Positions 42,216 through 43,972 of a stretch of 43,972 nucleotides of DNA are shown piece by piece. Made by a program: the position numbers and the translations under genes. A model generated the notes under the pieces. The model was not told the DNA's origin. It did not search any database and saw nothing but the letters and a program-made list of their open reading frames with translations. Within the stretch, counting starts at the first letter, position 1; each line of letters begins with the position of its first letter. The stretch is taken from contig QUBV01000019.1 of NCBI GenBank assembly GCA_014338185.1, forward strand, positions 1-43,972, read 5' to 3'. The DNA is from Lysobacterales bacterium. GTDB taxonomy: Bacteria; Pseudomonadota; Gammaproteobacteria; Xanthomonadales; Rhodanobacteraceae.

Positions 42216-43972
42216 ATGAGATCCCTCTGCCTCGTCCTGCTGCTGGGCCTGGTGCTGGGCGCGCCCGCTCGGGCCGGCCAGGCCGATGACCAGTTCAAGG
42301 CCGTGTACACGAAAGAGTGGAGCTGGCGTCAGCAGCAGTTTGGCGGCTATGACGACGAGGACAGCGCATCCAGTCCGCAGGCCGCGCGCCTGCCCGAGGT
42401 CGGTGCCAAGGCCCAGGCGGCGCGGCTGGCCTACTGGAACGACGTGCTCAGGCAGCTCGATGCGATCCCGCTCCGGGAGCTGTCGGCCGAAAACCAGGTC
42501 AACTACGCGGTGTATCGGCCGCAGGTTGAGAACCTGGCTGCCTCGGTGCGCTTCCGCGACTACGAGATGCCGTTCAACAGCGACTCGCAGTTCTGGTCCA
42601 ACCTTGGCTTCATGACCCGCCGGCCGTTGCGCGACGAGGCCGCCGTGCGGGCCTACATCGGCAAGCTCGACGACGTGCCGCGCTACTTCGACGAGCAGAT
42701 CGCCAACATGCGCGCCGGCCTCAAGCGCGGCTTTTCGGTGCCACGCGCCGTGCTCGCGGGGCGCGATGTGTCGATCGCGAGCTACATCGAGGTCAAGTCG
42801 CCCGAGGACAGCGACTTCTACAAGCCGCTCAGGAACCTGCCGGCCACGCTGCCGGGCGAACTGCAGGAAAGCCTGCGCGCGGACGCGCGGCGCGCGATCC
42901 GCGAGCGCGTGATCCCGGCCTACGCCAAGCTGCTCAAGTTCTTCCGCGACGACTACGTGCCCAAGGCGCGCAAGACGCTCGCGGCCGAAGCGATGCCCGG
43001 CGGCAAGGCGTGGTACCGCCAGCAGATCCGCGAATACACCACACTCGATCTCGATCCCGAAGCGATCCACCGGATCGGCCTCGATGAGGTCGCGCGCATC
43101 GATGCGCAGATGCAGGCCACGATGCGCCAAACCGGCTTCAAGGGCGATTTTCCCGCGTTCCTGCACTTCCTGCGCACCGACCCGCAGTTCTACGCCAAGA
43201 CGCCCGAAGAGCTGCTCATGCGCGCGGCATGGATCGCCAAGCAGGTCGACGCCAAGCTCGCGCGTTATTTCGGCCTGTTGCCGCGCGGACGCTTCGGCAT
43301 CGAACCGGTGCCGGCGGCGATCGCGCCGTTCTGGACGGCCGGCCGCGGCAGCGCGCACACCTACTGGGTCAACACCTATGACCTGCCCTCGCGCCCGCTC
43401 TACAACCTGCCCGCGCTGACCGTGCACGAATCCGCACCGGGGCACTCGATGCAGGGCGCGCTGGCCGAGGAGCAGACCGGCTATCCCGACTTCCGCAGCA
43501 AGAACTACATCTCGGCCTACGGCGAGGGCTGGGCGCTGTACTGCGAGAAGCTCGGCCAGGAAATGGGCATCTACCACACGCCCTACGAGGAGTTTGGCCG
43601 CCAGACCTACGAGATGTGGCGTGCGGCGCGACTGGTGATCGACACCGGCGTGCACCACAAGGGCTGGACCCGCAAGCAGGCGATCGATTACCTGGCCTCG
43701 CACACCGCACTGTCGCTGCACGAGGTCGAGACCGAGGTCGACCGCTACATTTCCTGGCCCGGGCAGGCGCTCAGCTACAAGCTCGGCGAGATCAAGATCG
43801 TCGAGCTGCGCGCGCGGGCCGAACGCGAACTCGGCCCGAAGTTCGACCTGCGCGCATTCCACGACCACGTGCTCGCGCTGGGTTCGGTGCCGCTGCCAGT
43901 GCTGGAACAGCAGGTCGACGCCTGGATCGCCGCGGCCAAGGCCGCACCGGCGCAGGCCGCGGGCAAGGCCTG
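42216..43972 (+). CDS. DUF885-family exported protein, 3' end cut by window edge
   Basis: An exported protein with a signal peptide (LCLVLLLGLVLGAPARA-G). The 585 visible residues carry the DUF885 pattern: AYIGKLDDVPRYFDEQIANMRAGLKRGF, LTVHESAPGHSMQGALAEEQ with His404-Glu405 and His410, and YGEGWALYCEKLGQEMGIY downstream. The HESxPGH and EGWALY motifs suggest a zinc metallopeptidase-like fold, but a proven activity for the family is not known to me. The last two bases visible (TG) are probably the first two of the stop codon, after a Pro/Ala-rich end, so essentially the whole gene is present. Confidence 0.92.
   Translation, partial: MRSLCLVLLLGLVLGAPARAGQADDQFKAVYTKEWSWRQQQFGGYDDEDSASSPQAARLPEVGAKAQAARLAYWNDVLRQLDAIPLRELSAENQVNYAVYRPQVENLAASVRFRDYEMPFNSDSQFWSNLGFMTRRPLRDEAAVRAYIGKLDDVPRYFDEQIANMRAGLKRGFSVPRAVLAGRDVSIASYIEVKSPEDSDFYKPLRNLPATLPGELQESLRADARRAIRERVIPAYAKLLKFFRDDYVPKARKTLAAEAMPGGKAWYRQQIREYTTLDLDPEAIHRIGLDEVARIDAQMQATMRQTGFKGDFPAFLHFLRTDPQFYAKTPEELLMRAAWIAKQVDAKLARYFGLLPRGRFGIEPVPAAIAPFWTAGRGSAHTYWVNTYDLPSRPLYNLPALTVHESAPGHSMQGALAEEQTGYPDFRSKNYISAYGEGWALYCEKLGQEMGIYHTPYEEFGRQTYEMWRAARLVIDTGVHHKGWTRKQAIDYLASHTALSLHEVETEVDRYISWPGQALSYKLGEIKIVELRARAERELGPKFDLRAFHDHVLALGSVPLPVLEQQVDAWIAAAKAAPAQAAGKA

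Noticed and set aside
41958-43868. Minus-strand open frame of 636 codons near the right end
   Set aside because: It runs antisense to the DUF885 gene, which has a signal peptide and conserved motifs in the other frame.

Overview
The window is a GC-rich chromosomal segment of a gammaproteobacterium, most likely in the order Lysobacterales (Xanthomonadales), possibly near Rhodanobacteraceae/Dokdonella. The grounds are the lptF-lptG / pepA-holC-valS neighbourhood, a short H-NS-type protein with the C-terminal TWTGRGKRPRW signature, a type IV pilus pilU, a glycan cluster beside a metB-like gene (the position of the LPS locus in Xanthomonas), and exported proteins carrying an IF-[AV]-D-[AG]-FDG motif. 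No rRNA, tRNA, CRISPR array, insertion sequence or phage gene was seen. The assignment rests on recalled family features; no search was run.

Layout. 1-11 kb: LPS export permeases LptG/LptF, divergent from pepA, a small membrane protein and holC; then a NYN/LOTUS-type protein and upp on the minus strand, valS, and a secreted beta-helix protein. 10.7-17.8 kb: a tightly packed minus-strand operon read from pssA (phosphatidylserine synthase) through a GAF-SpoIIE-HATPase regulator, a STAS protein, an MlaE permease, an MlaF ATPase, an MCE protein and a PqiC-like lipoprotein to holD and rimI. Most junctions overlap by 4 nt, so phospholipid synthesis, an MCE lipid transporter and a complete kinase/phosphatase/STAS partner-switch set are expressed together. 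17.9-22.9 kb: a DUF4124 protein, proS, an H-NS-family regulator with a clear terminator, and acetoacetyl-CoA synthetase.

23-31.6 kb is the accessory region. Plus-strand genes encode a GT-C-like membrane protein with a C-terminal beta domain, a degraded copy of that protein's tail, an ArnE/SMR-like small membrane protein, a SAM methyltransferase, a WecE-type sugar aminotransferase and an ArnC/GtrB-like polyprenyl-phosphate glycosyltransferase. Facing them on the minus strand, woven into the cbs/metB transsulfuration operon, are an FkbM methyltransferase with an N-terminal DUF4214-like segment and a sugar N-formyltransferase. Together they could build an undecaprenyl-phosphate-linked 4-(formyl)amino-4,6-dideoxyhexose, flip it and transfer it to an envelope acceptor. 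This resembles the Arn route but uses a different sugar, and no ArnD-type deformylase is present.

31.6-44 kb: cbs, a DUF465 protein, two DUF4398-like coiled-coil envelope proteins, pilU, a YqhA-family membrane protein, a 2OG-Fe(II) oxygenase, a degenerate PAP2-like protein coupled to fbp, a large secreted protein with a serine-hydrolase-like elbow, and a DUF885 protein running off the right end.

The two observations most worth following are the partner-switch proteins embedded in the MCE phospholipid-transport operon and the Arn-like formylated-aminosugar cluster at the metB locus.
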